This document shows, in pieces, positions 51,294 through 63,737 of a stretch of 64,000 nt of DNA. Numbering within the stretch: the stretch's first letter is position 1; each line of letters starts with the position of its first letter. The notes beneath the pieces were generated by a model, which made no database searches, was not told the origin of the DNA, and worked only from the letters and a program-made list of their open reading frames with translations. The stretch comes from Takifugu bimaculatus (Eukaryota > Chordata > Actinopteri > Tetraodontiformes > Tetraodontidae), in the NCBI GenBank assembly GCA_004026145.2, contig CP034992.1, forward strand, positions 8,559,154 through 8,623,153. Reading direction: 5' to 3'. Position numbers and translations under genes: made by a program.

Positions 51294-54200
51294 ATGGCTG
51301 TATCTCCCACTCTGCTGGTTTTATTCTGGGTTTTTAAACTGACCAGCGCTACTCCGGCGTGGTTCCAAAACATCTCGACCAGTCTCTTCAACTTGCCTGG
51401 AGATATCAAGCTTGGGGGGCTTTTCCCCCTCAACCGGCTCACCAGCAACCTCAGCCAGAGGACGGAGCCGGACCAAATCATCTGTGACAGGTGACCGTTA
51501 GGGAAAATAGCACGAGATTTTGAACTGATATGTATGTTTAACCTGATAGGATGCATCCTTCCCGACAGGATAGACACATACGGACTGGGCATGGCTATCG
51601 CCATGAAATACACAGTGGATGAAATCAATGCCAACCAAATTCTGCTGCCCGGAATCCAGTTGGGTTATGAAATCTATGACACCTGTCTCCAGTCAGCCAT
51701 CATCGTCAGACCAACCCTCTCTCTCCTCTCTGCAAAACATGACAACACTTTGAGCGTGCAGTGTAATTACACCAACTATGAGACCAGCATATCAGCTGTG
51801 ATTGGACCCAACAACTCAGAAATGGTGTCAGTCATAGGGAAACTGCTAGGATTCTTCCTGATGCCACAGGTTTGGTTGTACACACACAAACACACACACC
51901 CACACACACACGTTCACTCTTATCTTACCAAAATATTATCATCACTGAGCGATACCCAAGGAATATCGTCTTCCATAGACACATAATACAGTAAGTAAGC
52001 ACCCGAACAGTGCTTTGTAAATCTATATTAAGTTCTCATTCACCTGGTTTAGTAATGTGAATATCTCTGATTTTTTTGTAAAGAGTAGTCTAATTTAAGC
52101 AGATTTGGAGAAGATAAACCTTATTACAACTTTTTTTTCTTTTAATTAGATCAAATCCAGTTTGTGTGAACTTTCCACACTATAACATCTGGCAATTTAC
52201 CAAATTAAATCCCTCTGCTTAAAGTAATTATAGTAATATGGTTTTTAAAAAGATCCAGAAGATGCCTAACACAGTGACATAGAGAGGCAAGAACAAATTT
52301 CAGAAATCTATATAATAATTATAATTAAGACTGTTTATTAGGCCTTCTGTTTTAATACTAGAGAGAATGTAATGGAATGGAATTTAAAAGTGGTGATGTT
52401 TGTGTCCCATAATATTATAATCTTCTGTCTTCAGATAAGCTATGGTGCCACAAGTGAAAAATTCAGCGATAAAGTTCTCTACCCATCATTCTTCCGGACG
52501 GTGCCCAGTGATAAATGGCAGGTCGAAGCCATGGTTCTTCTGCTGGAGGAGTTCAACTGGAACTGGGTGGCTGTGGTGGGCAGTGATGAGGAGTATGGAC
52601 AGCGAGGAGTGCAGGACTTCTCCAAACTAGCAGCAAATAAGTCCATTTGTGTGGCGTATCAGGGGTTAATTCCAGTCTACACAGACCCGGAACCAATGGT
52701 TAAAACCATCCTCAGTAATATCAACTCATCTAAAGCCAGAGTAGTGATTGTGTTTTCTCTCCCAAACCAGGCAGAAATCTTTTTCAAAGAGGTTGGTAAA
52801 GACTGGATGAGATCTTTGGAAACAGTTATTGATCTTTAATCCTGTTGGATTTGACCCGTCTCATCTCAAACAGGTCATCAGCAATGAAACTAAAAGGGGT
52901 GTGGATTGGCAGCACAAGCTGGACCATAGATGATGCTGTCACCTCTCTCCCCGACATCCAAACGGTTGGGACCATCCTGGGATTTGTCGAACGAACACAA
53001 AGTGTGGACCTTCTCCGTGCCTACACGTACGCACTCTTAAACAAACTGAGTGAAGAGCGTGCACACACACGCTCTTCGGCACAAAACTCCAATTATCCTT
53101 CCAATCCGTGCCCACAATGCTGGAACTTGTCACCTGCTAATATTAGCTTGGTGACGGACCTTGTGATACAACGCAAAGCCTTTAGGGTGTATGCTGCCAT
53201 CTACAGTGTAGCACAGGCACTGCACAATTTTCTGCAATGCAATTCGACTGCATGTAAAAATACCTCTGAAGTCAAAATCTATCCCTGGAAGGTAATTTCT
53301 TGTTCAATACAGGGCAAGGAGTGGGAAAAAAATCAGATTGTAACTTTCAAAACTCTCATAAAATGTGTTTTTTCTGTTGCAGCTGCTGAAGACTCTGAGA
53401 GACACAAAAGTGGACATAAATGGCACAATGTTAGAGTATGACAGCAATGGCAACCCAAATGTTGGATACAATTTGATTGAGTTGATCTGGAAAAATTCAA
53501 CACTGGAATTTTTAACGGTTGGAAGCTTCAATAAGATTTTGAACATCAACGTGTCCCTGTTCAAATGGCACACTGAAACCTCAGAGGTAATTTAAGAATT
53601 AAAAATGATTGTGGATTAACCAACGGTGTCAAAATATAGCTGACAACATTTAAATAACCGAATGATTGGAATTTCCATGGCCTTATTTCTTTAAGATGAA
53701 AACATAAATCAAACAATAATAAAACCAAATATCATTCTGTCTTTGTGCGCATCTGCCTGGGGATTTCACTGAGAGAGAATCTGGGATGTTGCATGAGCCT
53801 AGTAGATCGTGTGGCCACTTCTGTCACTCCAGGACCAAGTTATGAAAACATGAAAACTCTTCTGTAATTGAGTTTGAACGGTTCTTTCACAATATCATGA
53901 TATAATCCAGCTGCACAACCTTTGCAGGTTCCTCAGTCCACCTGTTCAGCAGCGTGTGGAGAAGGCCAGGTCCACAGAGTCAAAGGATTCCATTCCTGCT
54001 GCTTTGATTGTATTGACTGTTTACCAGGAACCTACCAGGCACAAGACGGTAAAAGTGGGCAGCATTTGAGGTTTAGGTTAGCTTCACCTTGTTAAGCTTA
54101 GTTTATTAGTTGAATCTCCACAAATTTGCAGATAAGTTCCTCTTATTGTCTGTGCAAAACTTTTCAACACTTCCTTTCTTTACATCTGGTTGACTATGAT

Positions 54201-55256
54201 GTCTTACTCACAGGAGACATTCAGTGCACCCCATGTCCTCCCCGTCAGTGGTCTCTGGCACGCAGCTCCAGGTGCATCGACCCCATCTATGACTACTTGT
54301 CCTGGGACACACCAGAAGCTTTACTACTGACTCTGGCTATAGTGCTGGTCGTACTATTCATGGGGTCAGTGGTTGTGGTCTTCGTGAACCACAGGGAGAC
54401 GGTGCTGGTGACTGCTTCAGGGGGGACTCTGAGTATTGTGGTTCTGCTCGGTCTGATGGGAGCTTGTCTCAGTCTGCTGATGTTCCTGGGACAACCAGGG
54501 GACACGGTGTGTCGTCTCCAGCTGCCCCTCATTTCTGCCTTCCAAACAGTGCCCCTCTCTATTATCATGTCCATTTCTCTGCAGGTGAGGAACAACTATA
54601 AACTCGTCGCTGTGCCGTACACCAATGTTACTTAACTTCAAATCCTTCTTTTTTGAAACAGATTTTCTTTGTGTCAGAATTCCCAAACTTAGCAGCCTCT
54701 TACCTGCATGTACTCAGAGGTCCTGGAACGTGGCTGCTCCTGCTGATCTGTTGTGCTGTGCAGGCCGGCATCTGTGGCTGGTTTGTCCAGGACGGACCGT
54801 CTCTGTCTGAATATCTGGCAGACAGGAGGGTGGACTTTGTGAGATCCTTTCTGGCTTGTCCAGTGTCGCCTTTGTCTGGCTTTGCCCTCATGCAAGGTTT
54901 CATTGCTGCCATGGCGCTCATGTCATTCATGTGCACCTTCATGGCAACAAAACCTCTTCATCAGTACAACCTGGCGAGGGACATCACCTTTTCCTCCCTC
55001 ATCTACTTGTGTCATTTGGGTGACCTTTATTCCAATCTATATCGGTCTGGAGGACAAACGCAGGGCAATTATTCATGTTTCCTTTATCCTAGCAAGCGAC
55101 CTGGGTCTGGTGGCGGTGTACTACATCCCAAAATGTTACTTCCTGTTGAAAACACCTGAGCTCAATACTGCAGATCACTTCTGTACCTTTCTGGAAGGTC
55201 TCCAACCAACACCAGCTCAAGAGGAACCACAGACCCAGACAGAGTCAGAGCAATAG
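51294..55256 (+). pseudogene. tas1r3: tas1r3-like taste receptor, copy 1, with two frameshifts
   Basis: Class C GPCR of the T1R3 type. Exons inferred: 51294-51490, 51569-51869, 52435-52791 (3a), 52874-53291 (3b), 53383-53586, 53928-54048, 54214-54584 (6a) and 54662-55256 (6b). It has the same architecture as the intact copy 2: signal peptide, Venus-flytrap domain ([26 protein letters not shown]), cysteine-rich domain ([18 protein letters not shown]) and seven helices. Against copy 2 there is one extra C at about 52,882 just after the exon 3b acceptor, and one extra base at about 55,005 in helix 6. The second shift replaces helices 6-7 with 40-odd unrelated residues ending at 55,159; the original frame stays open to 55,256. 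The first shift could be bypassed by alternative sites: donor GTAAAG at 52,796 and acceptor CATCAG at 52,881. The alternative is that both indels are assembly errors and the gene is functional. Confidence 0.8.
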
Positions 55257-55817
55257 ACCAAAGCTAGTTCAAGCAAATATTATATGTAGTAGGAATTCCT
55301 TGAGAATCACATATTTGCATGCAAGCAGATACTAGAGACTGATTTGGATCTGTAGTGCAAAGCTGTGTAAAGCTTTTAAAAGAGTTGAAAGAGTTGAATT
55401 GTGAAACCATGGTGACATAACTACTTAAACCTTACCTTATCTAGCTATAGTTCTGACTACTGTAGAACCCAGTATGTCTCTTAGTGACATATAGTAAATG
55501 TCAGGTGACAGTCATGTGACTGGGACAGGAAGTCACTTCTCCAACATGGTGGAGTCACCTGTATACAAAAGGAAAGACCTAATTTCAACAGGTTAGGCTT
55601 TTCCAGTAGCAAAGTTAACTTTTAACAGTTCCTGACCTTTGATAATGTTTACTATATATTTTACCTGTTCTGACCACCCCACCCCACCCCCCACCCCAAT
55701 CTCTTGATGAAATGAAATGAAGATAAAGCAGCGTGTTATGTTAGAGATATAGATGTATCTGATGGAAAACAATGATTGTTGCATGAATAAGATTTTATTG
55801 GCTTTTTCACCTGTTCT

Positions 55818-55823
55818 AATAAA
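55818..55823 (+). terminator. Polyadenylation signal, tas1r3 copy 1
   Basis: AATAAA about 560 nt past the stop codon, preserved in copy 2 at 61858-61863. Confidence 0.55.
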
Positions 55824-57678
55824 GGAAAACACCAAATTCATATTGGGGGGCCACTGGCAAGTAAAGACCCACTTTAAAATAAAACAACCATTGAAGTCCA
55901 TTTGAGTCTTCACCTTGTTTATACAAATGACAAAAATAAATATGAAAAGAAATGAACCATATAGCTGCAGCATAATAGCATTAATCAACGGTTGAGTTTG
56001 GGTCAGTCTTTGTTCCTGTTGTGTTTTGAGCCTGATACGTGGCCATCTTTGCTCTCATTTGGTGACCTGTTTCCAGTAACCAGTTCCCAGAGGTTTTACA
56101 TGTATCCTTAGCTTCCTTTGAGCCGCTACAGAGGTGTCAGAAGAGCTACATGCTGCTCTGTAAATCAGGATCAAAATCTGTCAGTTCCAAAACATGTTTC
56201 AAGAAATTTGTCCTGATTGTCATTTAGATGTTTCTACTCCAAACTTTAGTAAAAATCAATTGACAAGGCAGGATTTGTAAAGAGCAGAAAACTGCTTCTT
56301 TAAGGTCTCATAGCTGATAATACATACCTTAGTAAAAATCAAATCATGAGGTCAAAACAACTCTTCAAAAGCTCAGAGACAGGATTATGTTGAGGCACAG
56401 ACCCCAGGAGCCTCTGAAATTATTCTGAAATGGGAAAAAAAAAGCTTGGAAAAACCAGGGGTCTTCTCTCTTATGGCAGTGGCATCAGACTGAGCAAATC
56501 TGCAGAATAGAGTCTAGGAAACAGGCAGGACAATGAACACAAAGATCACACAACTCGTGCGTTTATTTTGTTTTAAATGAAAGTCTTGCATTAATATGCG
56601 CACACATACTCCGAAAGAAATCCGATAAATGGACTGAAAGATGTCAGCCAGAGTTTGTCAATGGCATTTGTACATGCTAACAGCTCAGGTCCAGTTCTTC
56701 CAACTGTCTGATTACTTGCAGGTTTTTGGATTTTTCTGCCCACATAAATGGGCCGAATGCCTTTCTGAGTCTCCTCAGCATGTGTAGAGACAGTGGTACT
56801 TTACCCAAGTCCACACATGCAATTAATGTCAGAAAATGGAACCTAAACAGCATTGGGCTGTGTGGCTCAGATGATTTTGGAAAACTATACCCCAAAACAT
56901 CAAAACCTGCTGGATTGGGAGCAGCCCAGTATGATGCAGCGAGAGGTCCACAGAGGGGGTTCTGCTCATGGGCTACCTTGCTGTAATGTTAACTAACCAA
57001 CTGCTGGTAAAAGTATTCATTTACAAACATGGTGTAATAGATTTCACCCAGCTCTGTTGGACTGTGCTGTCAGCTCTCTCTGTGAGCTCACTATTAGTTC
57101 ATCTCAACAGAACTCGAAATTAGAAGAATGAGTTACCCAAAGATTATCGTAAATCACTTTTTGCTCGAGTTTTTAGGGAAACATTTTAACCATTATTTAA
57201 TCTCTGTGACAAAATAAACAGCAGGATTATTTAACTGTGCGCTCTTCCATTTTCTCACAGAATAAACATCAAGTCTAAAGCTCATGGTCATTTTTAATCA
57301 TGCTAAAGCCACCATCAAATGATCATCTGTTAAAGTGAGGCTTTACTTGAACAACAACTTGGAGTGATCAAGGATGAGCTGATACTGCTGCAGATCCATC
57401 TCTGTCACTTAGTAACACTAACAAGGCTCAAAGGGAAAACCACAAACAAATGTCATTTAAATATTCCGGAAAGATGATCGACGACTCGTGCGTATATGCA
57501 CAACAACCCAAGAGAACTCATATTCTGCTCATATTGTGGGTAACCGACTCTTTTTTGATATTTAAGCATGTTGAGCTGTGCTCGGCTAGATTCAAACTCC
57601 TTTTTTACATGCTTGATGATAAGATGATATATAAACTATTATTTTAGGTGATTTGGGGATCCTAAGGGTGGGTGGAGA

Positions 57679-57699
57679 AGGGCCAGCACCAATCAGACC
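57679..57699 (+). promoter_or_regulatory. Conserved CCAAT-containing motif upstream of tas1r3 copy 2
   Basis: The same 20-nt motif as upstream of copy 1, with CCAAT at 57689-57693. The following sequence to the ATG is identical to copy 3 but differs from copy 1. Confidence 0.5.
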
Positions 57700-57789
57700 A
57701 GTTTGGTTTGGGGCTTTGGCGTCACTTTGCATATGACAACATCTGAGGTTGAAGCATATGTTCTCATTTCTGCAGCTTCCACCTGCATC

Positions 57790-60700
57790 ATGGCTGTATC
57801 TCCCACTCTGCTGGTTTTATTCTGGATTTTTAAACTGACCAGTGCTACTCCGGCGTGGTTCCAAAACATCTCGACCAGTCTCTTCAACTTGCCTGGAGAT
57901 ATCAAGCTTGGAGGGCTTTTCCCCCTCAACGGGCTCACCAGCAACCTCAGCCAGAGGACGGAGCCGGACCAAATCATCTGTGACAGGTGACCGTTAGGGA
58001 AAATAGCACGAGATTTTGAACTGATATGTATGTTTAACCTGATAGGATGCATCCTTCCCGACAGGATAGACACATACGGACTGGGCATGGCTATCGCCAT
58101 GAAATACACAGTGGATGAAATCAATGCCAACCAAATTCTGCTGCCCGGAATCCAGTTGGGTTATGAAATCTATGACACCTGCAGACAGTCAGCCGTCATC
58201 GTCAGACCAACAATCTCCTACCTCACGGCAAAATCCAACAACCTGCTGTCTGTGGAATGTAATTACACCAACTATGAGACCAGCATATCAGCTGTGATTG
58301 GACCGTATGGGTCAGAGATGGTGTCAGTCATAGCAAAACTACTAGGATTCTTCTTGATGCCACAGGTTTGGTTCTTAATGTGTTGTCTGTGGTGCATGTC
58401 TTGAATCACATGTCTGTAGAAGCAACCTAATGGTAAAATCAATCTGAGATAGTCTAAATAGAATTTTCTGTTAACAGACACAAAACAGAGATTGTTCCAG
58501 GCAGGCAGTATTTAAAAAATAAATAAATAAATAACAGAATTTTCTAAATTACTGTTTGTTATTTGTTCTGTTTGTGAAAGTGCTCTTATAGAACAATAGC
58601 AGTTTAATGTCATGTGAAATTATCGGGGGGAAATTTGTCTATATAACCGATATACATGGTGGAATTTAAAAGTGGTGATGTTTGTGTCCCATAATATTAT
58701 AATCTTCTGTCTTCAGATAAGCTATGGTGCCACAAGTGAAAAATTCAGCGATAAAGTTCTCTACCCATCATTCTTCCGGACGGTGCCCAGTGATAAATGG
58801 CAGGTCAAAGCCATGGTTCTTCTGCTGGAGGAGTTCAACTGGAACTGGGTGGCTGTGGTGGGCAGTGATGAGGCGTATGGACAGCGAGGAGTGCAGGACT
58901 TCTCCAAACTAGCAGCAAATAAGTCCATTTGTGTGGCGTATCAGGGGTTAATTCCAGTCTACACAGACCCGGAACCAATGGTTAAAACCATCCTCAGTAA
59001 TATCAACTCGACTAAAGCCCGAGTAGTGATTGTGTTTGCTCTCCCAAACCAGGCAGAAATCTTTTTCAAAGAGGTTGGTAAAGACTGGATGAGATCATTT
59101 GGAAACAGTTATTGCTCTTTAATCCTGTTGGATTTGACCTGTCTCATCTCAAACAGGTCATCAGAATGAAACTAAAAGGGGTGTGGATTAGCAGCACAAG
59201 CTGGGGCATCCACAATCAAGTGACCTCTCTCCCCAACATACAGTCTGTTGGTACCATCCTGGCATTTACTGATGTGACACAAAATGTGGATCTTCTCGAT
59301 GCCTACACACACGCACTGTTAACCAAACTGAGTGAAGAGCGTGCACACACACCCCCTCCAGCACAAATCTCTGGTAATCCTTCTAATCCCTGCCCAAACT
59401 GCTGGAACTTGTCACCCGCTAATATTAGCTTGGTGACAGCGCCTGTGGTGCAGCGTTCAGCATTTAGTGTCTATGCTGCCATCTACAGTGTAGCACAGGC
59501 ACTGCACAATTTGCTGCAGTGCAATTCAACTGCGTGTAAAAAGCCTGTCAAAATCTATCCCTGGAAGGTAATGTATTTATTTTATATGTGATTAAAGATT
59601 AAAATGAGATCCATTTTTCAATAACACTCACAAAAACAATTCTTTTTGCAGCTACTGGAGGCTTTAAAGAACATTTCGGTGAACCTTAGTGGCACACAGA
59701 TAGAGTTTGACGCCAGTGGTAATCCAAATGTTGGCTATAATTTAGTTGAATGGGTCTGGACAGAATCAGGTTTAGACTTTAAGGATATTGGAAGCTTTAA
59801 TGAGAAACTAGAAATCAACAAGTCCCTGTTCACATGGCACACCGAAAACTCAGAGGTAATGTCAGCATTTAAAATGTAACAACCCCATTATAATGCAATT
59901 GAAAATTTGATCAAATGAAACATTGCAGTTTACGAAAATCACCTGAAATAATGCAACAACCTTTGCAGGTTCCTCAGTCCACCTGTTCAGCAGCGTGTGG
60001 AGAAGGCCAGGTCCACAGAGTCAAAGGATTCCATTCCTGCTGCTTTGATTGTATTGACTGTTTACCAGGAACCTACCAGGCACAAGACGGTAAAAGTGGG
60101 CAGCATTTGAGGTTTAGGTTAGCTTCACCTTGTTAAGCTTAGTTTATTAGTTGAATCTCCACAAATTTGCAGATAAGTTCCTCTTATTTTCTGTGCAAAA
60201 CTTTTCAACACTTCCTTTCTTTACATCTGGTTGACTATGATGTCTTACTCACAGGGGACATTCAGTGCACCCCATGTCCTCCCCGTCAGTGGTCTCTGGC
60301 ACGCAGCTCCAGGTGCACCGACCCCATCTATGACTACTTGTCCTGGGACACACCAGAAGCTTTACTACTGACTCTGGCTATAGTGCTGGTCGTACTATTC
60401 ATGGGGTCAGTGGTTGTGGTCTTCGTGAACCACAGGGAGACGGTGCTGGTGACTGCTTCAGGGGGGACTCTGAGTATTGTGGTTCTGCTCGGTCTGATGG
60501 GAGCTTGTCTCAGTCTGCTGATGTTCCTGGGACAACCAGGGGACACGGTGTGTCGTCTCCAGCTGCCCCTCATTTCTGCCTTCCAAACAGTGCCCCTCTC
60601 TATTATCATGTCCATTTCTCTGCAGGTGAGGAACAACTATAAACTCGTCGCTGTGCCGTACACCAATGTTACTTAACTTCAAATCCTTCTTTTTTGAAAC

Positions 60701-61296
60701 AGATTTTCTTTGTGTCAGAATTCCCAAACTTAGCAGCCTCTTACCTGCATGTACTCAGAGGTCCTGGAACGTGGCTGCTCCTGCTGATCTGTTGTGCTGT
60801 GCAGGCCGGCATCTGTGGCTGGTTTGTCCAGGACGGACCGTCTCTGTCTGAATATCTGGCAGACAGGAGGGTGGACTTTGTGAGATCCTTTCTGGCTTGT
60901 CCAGTGTCGCCTTTGTCTGGCTTTGCCCTCATGCAAGGTTTCATTGCTGCCATGGCGCTCATGTCATTCATGTGCACCTTCATGGCAACAAAACCTCTTC
61001 ATCAGTACAACCTGGCGAGGGACATCACCTTTTCCTCCCTCATCTATTGTGTCATTTGGGTGACCTTTATTCCAATCTACATCGGTCTGGGGGAAAAATT
61101 GAGGTCCATTGTTTATGTTTCCTTTATCCTAGCAAGCGACCTGGGTCTGGTGGCGGTGTACTACATCCCAAAATGTTACTTCCTGTTGAAAACACCTGAG
61201 CTTAATACTGCAGATCACTTCTGTACCTTTCTGGAAGGTCTCCAACCAACACCAGCTCAAGAGGAACCACAGACCCAGACAGAGTCAGAGCAATAG
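57790..61296 (+). CDS. tas1r3: Taste receptor type 1 member 3-like, copy 2 (intact)
   Basis: Class C GPCR. T1R3 pairs with T1R1 or T1R2 to form amino-acid (umami/sweet-type) receptors at the plasma membrane of taste cells (family knowledge). Eight coding exons: 57790-57986, 58065-58365, 58717-59073, 59157-59567, 59652-59855, 59969-60089, 60255-60625 and 60703-61296. They total 2,556 nt with consistent phases, giving 851 residues (human T1R3 852). Order: signal peptide (1 to about 20), Venus-flytrap domain (about 30-485) with N-glycosylation sequons, ISYGAT hinge and [16 protein letters not shown]; cysteine-rich domain (about 491-560, [18 protein letters not shown]); seven helices (about 565-815) ending [10 protein letters not shown]. 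The [25 protein letters not shown] and KGFHSCC stretches favour T1R3 over T1R1/T1R2. There are two more introns than in mammalian TAS1Rs. The exon 3a donor is a weak GTTGGT, forced by reading frame. Confidence 0.92.
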
Positions 61297-61857
61297 ACCA
61301 AAGCTAGTTCAAGCAAATATTATATGTAGTAGGAATTCCTTGAGAATCACATATTTGCATGCAAGCAGATACTAGAGACTGATTTGGATCTGTAGTGCAA
61401 AGCTGTGTAAAGCTTTTAAAAGAGTTGAAAGAGTTGAATTGTGAAACCATGGTGACATAACTACTTAAACCTTACCTTATCTAGCTATAGTTCTGACTAC
61501 TGTAGAACCCAGTATGTCTCTTAGTGACATATAGTAAATGTCAGGTGACAGTCATGTGACTGGGACAGGAAGTCACTTCTCCAACATGGTGGAGTCACCT
61601 GTATACAAAAGGAAAGACCTAATTTCAACAGGTTAGGCTTTTCCAGTAGCAAAGTTAACTTTTAACAGTTCCTGACCTTTGATAATGTTTACTATATATT
61701 TTACCTGTTCTGACCACCCCACCCCACCCCCCACCCCAATCTCTTGATGAAATGAAATGAAGATAAAGCAGCGTGTTATGTTAGAGATAAGGATGTACCT
61801 GATGGAAAACAATGATTGTTGCATGAATAAGATTTTATTGGCTTTTTCACCTGTTCT

Positions 61858-61863
61858 AATAAA
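61858..61863 (+). terminator. Polyadenylation signal, tas1r3 copy 2
   Basis: AATAAA about 560 nt past the stop codon at 61,296. Confidence 0.6.
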
Positions 61864-63716
61864 GGAAAACACCAAATTCATATTGGGGGGCCACTGGCAA
61901 GTAAAGACCCACTTTAAAATAAAACAACCATTGAAGTCCATTTGAGTCTTCACCTTGTTTATACAAATGACAAAAATAAATATGAAAAGAAATGAACCAT
62001 ATAGCTGCAGCATAATAGCATTAATCAACGGTTGAGTTTGGGTCAGTCTTTGTTCCTGTTGTGTTTTGAGCCTGATACGTGGCCATCTTTGCTCTCATTT
62101 GGTGACCTGTTTCCAGTAACCAGTTCCCAGAGGTTTTACATGTATCCTTAGCTTCCTTTGAGCCGCTACAGAGGTGTCAGAAGAGCTACATGCTGCTCTG
62201 TAAATCAGGATCAAAATCTGTCAGTTCCAAAACATGTTTCAAGAAATTTGTCCTGATTGTCATTTAGATGTTTCTACTCCAAACTTTAGTAAAAATCAAT
62301 TGACAAGGCAGGATTTGTAAAGAGAGAAAACTGCTTCTTTAAGGTCTCATAGCTGATAATACATACCTTAGTAAAAATCAAATCATGAGGTCAAAACAAC
62401 TCTTCAAAAGCTCAGAGACAGGATTATGTTGAGGCACAGACCCCAGGAGCCTCTGAAATTATTCTGAAATGGGAAAAAAAAAGCTTGGAAAAACCAGGGG
62501 TCTTCTCTCTTATGGCAGTGGCATCAGACTGAGCAAATCTGCAGAATAGAGTCTAGGAAACAGGCAGGACAATGAACACAAAGATCACACAACTCGTGCG
62601 TTTATTTTGTTTTAAATGAAAGTCTTGCATTAATATGCGCACACATACTCCGAAAGAAATCCGATAAATGGACTGAAAGATGTCAGCCAGAGTTTGTCAA
62701 TGGCATTTGTACATGCTAACAGCTCAGGTCCAGTTCTTCCAACTGTCTGATTACTTGCAGGTTTTTGGATTTTTCTGCCCACATAAATGGGCCGAATGCC
62801 TTTCTGAGTCTCCTCAGCATATGTAGAGACAGTGGTACTTTACCCAAGTCCACACATGCAATTAATGTCAGAAAATGGAACCTAAACAGCATTGGGCTGT
62901 GTGGCTCAGATGATTTTGGAAACTATACCGCAAAACATCAAAACCTGCTGGATTGGGAGCAGCCCAGTATGATGCAGCGAGAGGTCCACAGAGGGGGTTC
63001 TGCTCATGGGCTACCTTGCTGTAATGTTAACTAACCAACTGCCGGTAAAAGTATTCATTTACAAACATGGTGTAATAGATTTCACCCAGCTCTGTTGGAC
63101 TGTGCTGTCAGCTCTCTCTGTGAGCTCACTATTAGTTCATCTCAACAGAACTCGAAATTAGAAGAATGAGTTACCCAAAGATTATCGTAAATCACTTTTT
63201 GCTCGAGTTTTTAGGGAAACATTTTAACCATTATTTAATCTCTGTGACAAAATAAACAGCAGGATTATTTAACTGTGCGCTCTTCCATTTTCTCACAGAA
63301 TAAACATCAAGTCTAAAGCTCATGGTCATTTTTAATCATGCTAAAGCCACCATCAAATGATCATCTGTTAAAGTGAGGCTTTACTTGAACAACAACTTGG
63401 AGTGATCAAGGATGAGCTGATACTGCTGCAGATCCATCTCTGTCACTTAGTAACACTAACAAGGCTCAAAGGGAAAACCACAAACAAATGTCATTTAAAT
63501 ATTCCGGAAAGATGATCGACGACTCGTGCGTATATGCACAACAACCCAAGAGAACTCATATTCTGCTCATATTGTGGGTAACCGACTCTTTTTTGAAATT
63601 TAAGCATGTTGAGCTGTGCTCGGCTAGATTCAAACTCCTTTTTTACATGCTTGATGATAAGATGATATATAAACTATTATTTTAGGTGATTTGGGGATCC
63701 TAAGGGTGGGTGGAGA

Positions 63717-63737
63717 AGGGCCAGCACCAATCAGACC
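63717..63737 (+). promoter_or_regulatory. Conserved CCAAT-containing motif upstream of tas1r3 copy 3
   Basis: The same motif as in copies 1 and 2, with CCAAT at 63727-63731. Confidence 0.5.

Larger units (their letters stand above)
55257..57789. other. Spacer between tas1r3 copies 1 and 2
   Basis: The 3' flank and intergenic DNA are repeated almost base for base at 61,297-63,827. A poly(A) signal AATAAA lies at 55,818-55,823. The open frames inside are broken by indels between the two spacer copies, so none looks coding. Confidence 0.8.

Noticed and set aside
59074..59156. Reading exons 3a-3b of tas1r3 copy 2 as one continuous exon
   Set aside because: The intervening 83 nt shift the frame and would insert residues that no T1R has; removing them by GT-AG splicing gives [14 protein letters not shown], which aligns with family members.
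55593..62028. 131-residue minus-strand frames conserved in both tas1r3 spacers
   Set aside because: Conserved only because the spacer is a recent duplicate; other frames in the same spacer are broken by indels and no known protein is matched.
56726..63034. Duplicated plus-strand frame beginning MDFSAHINGPNAFLSLLS
   Set aside because: The two copies differ by a single-base deletion that changes the C-terminal half, so there is no sign of coding constraint.
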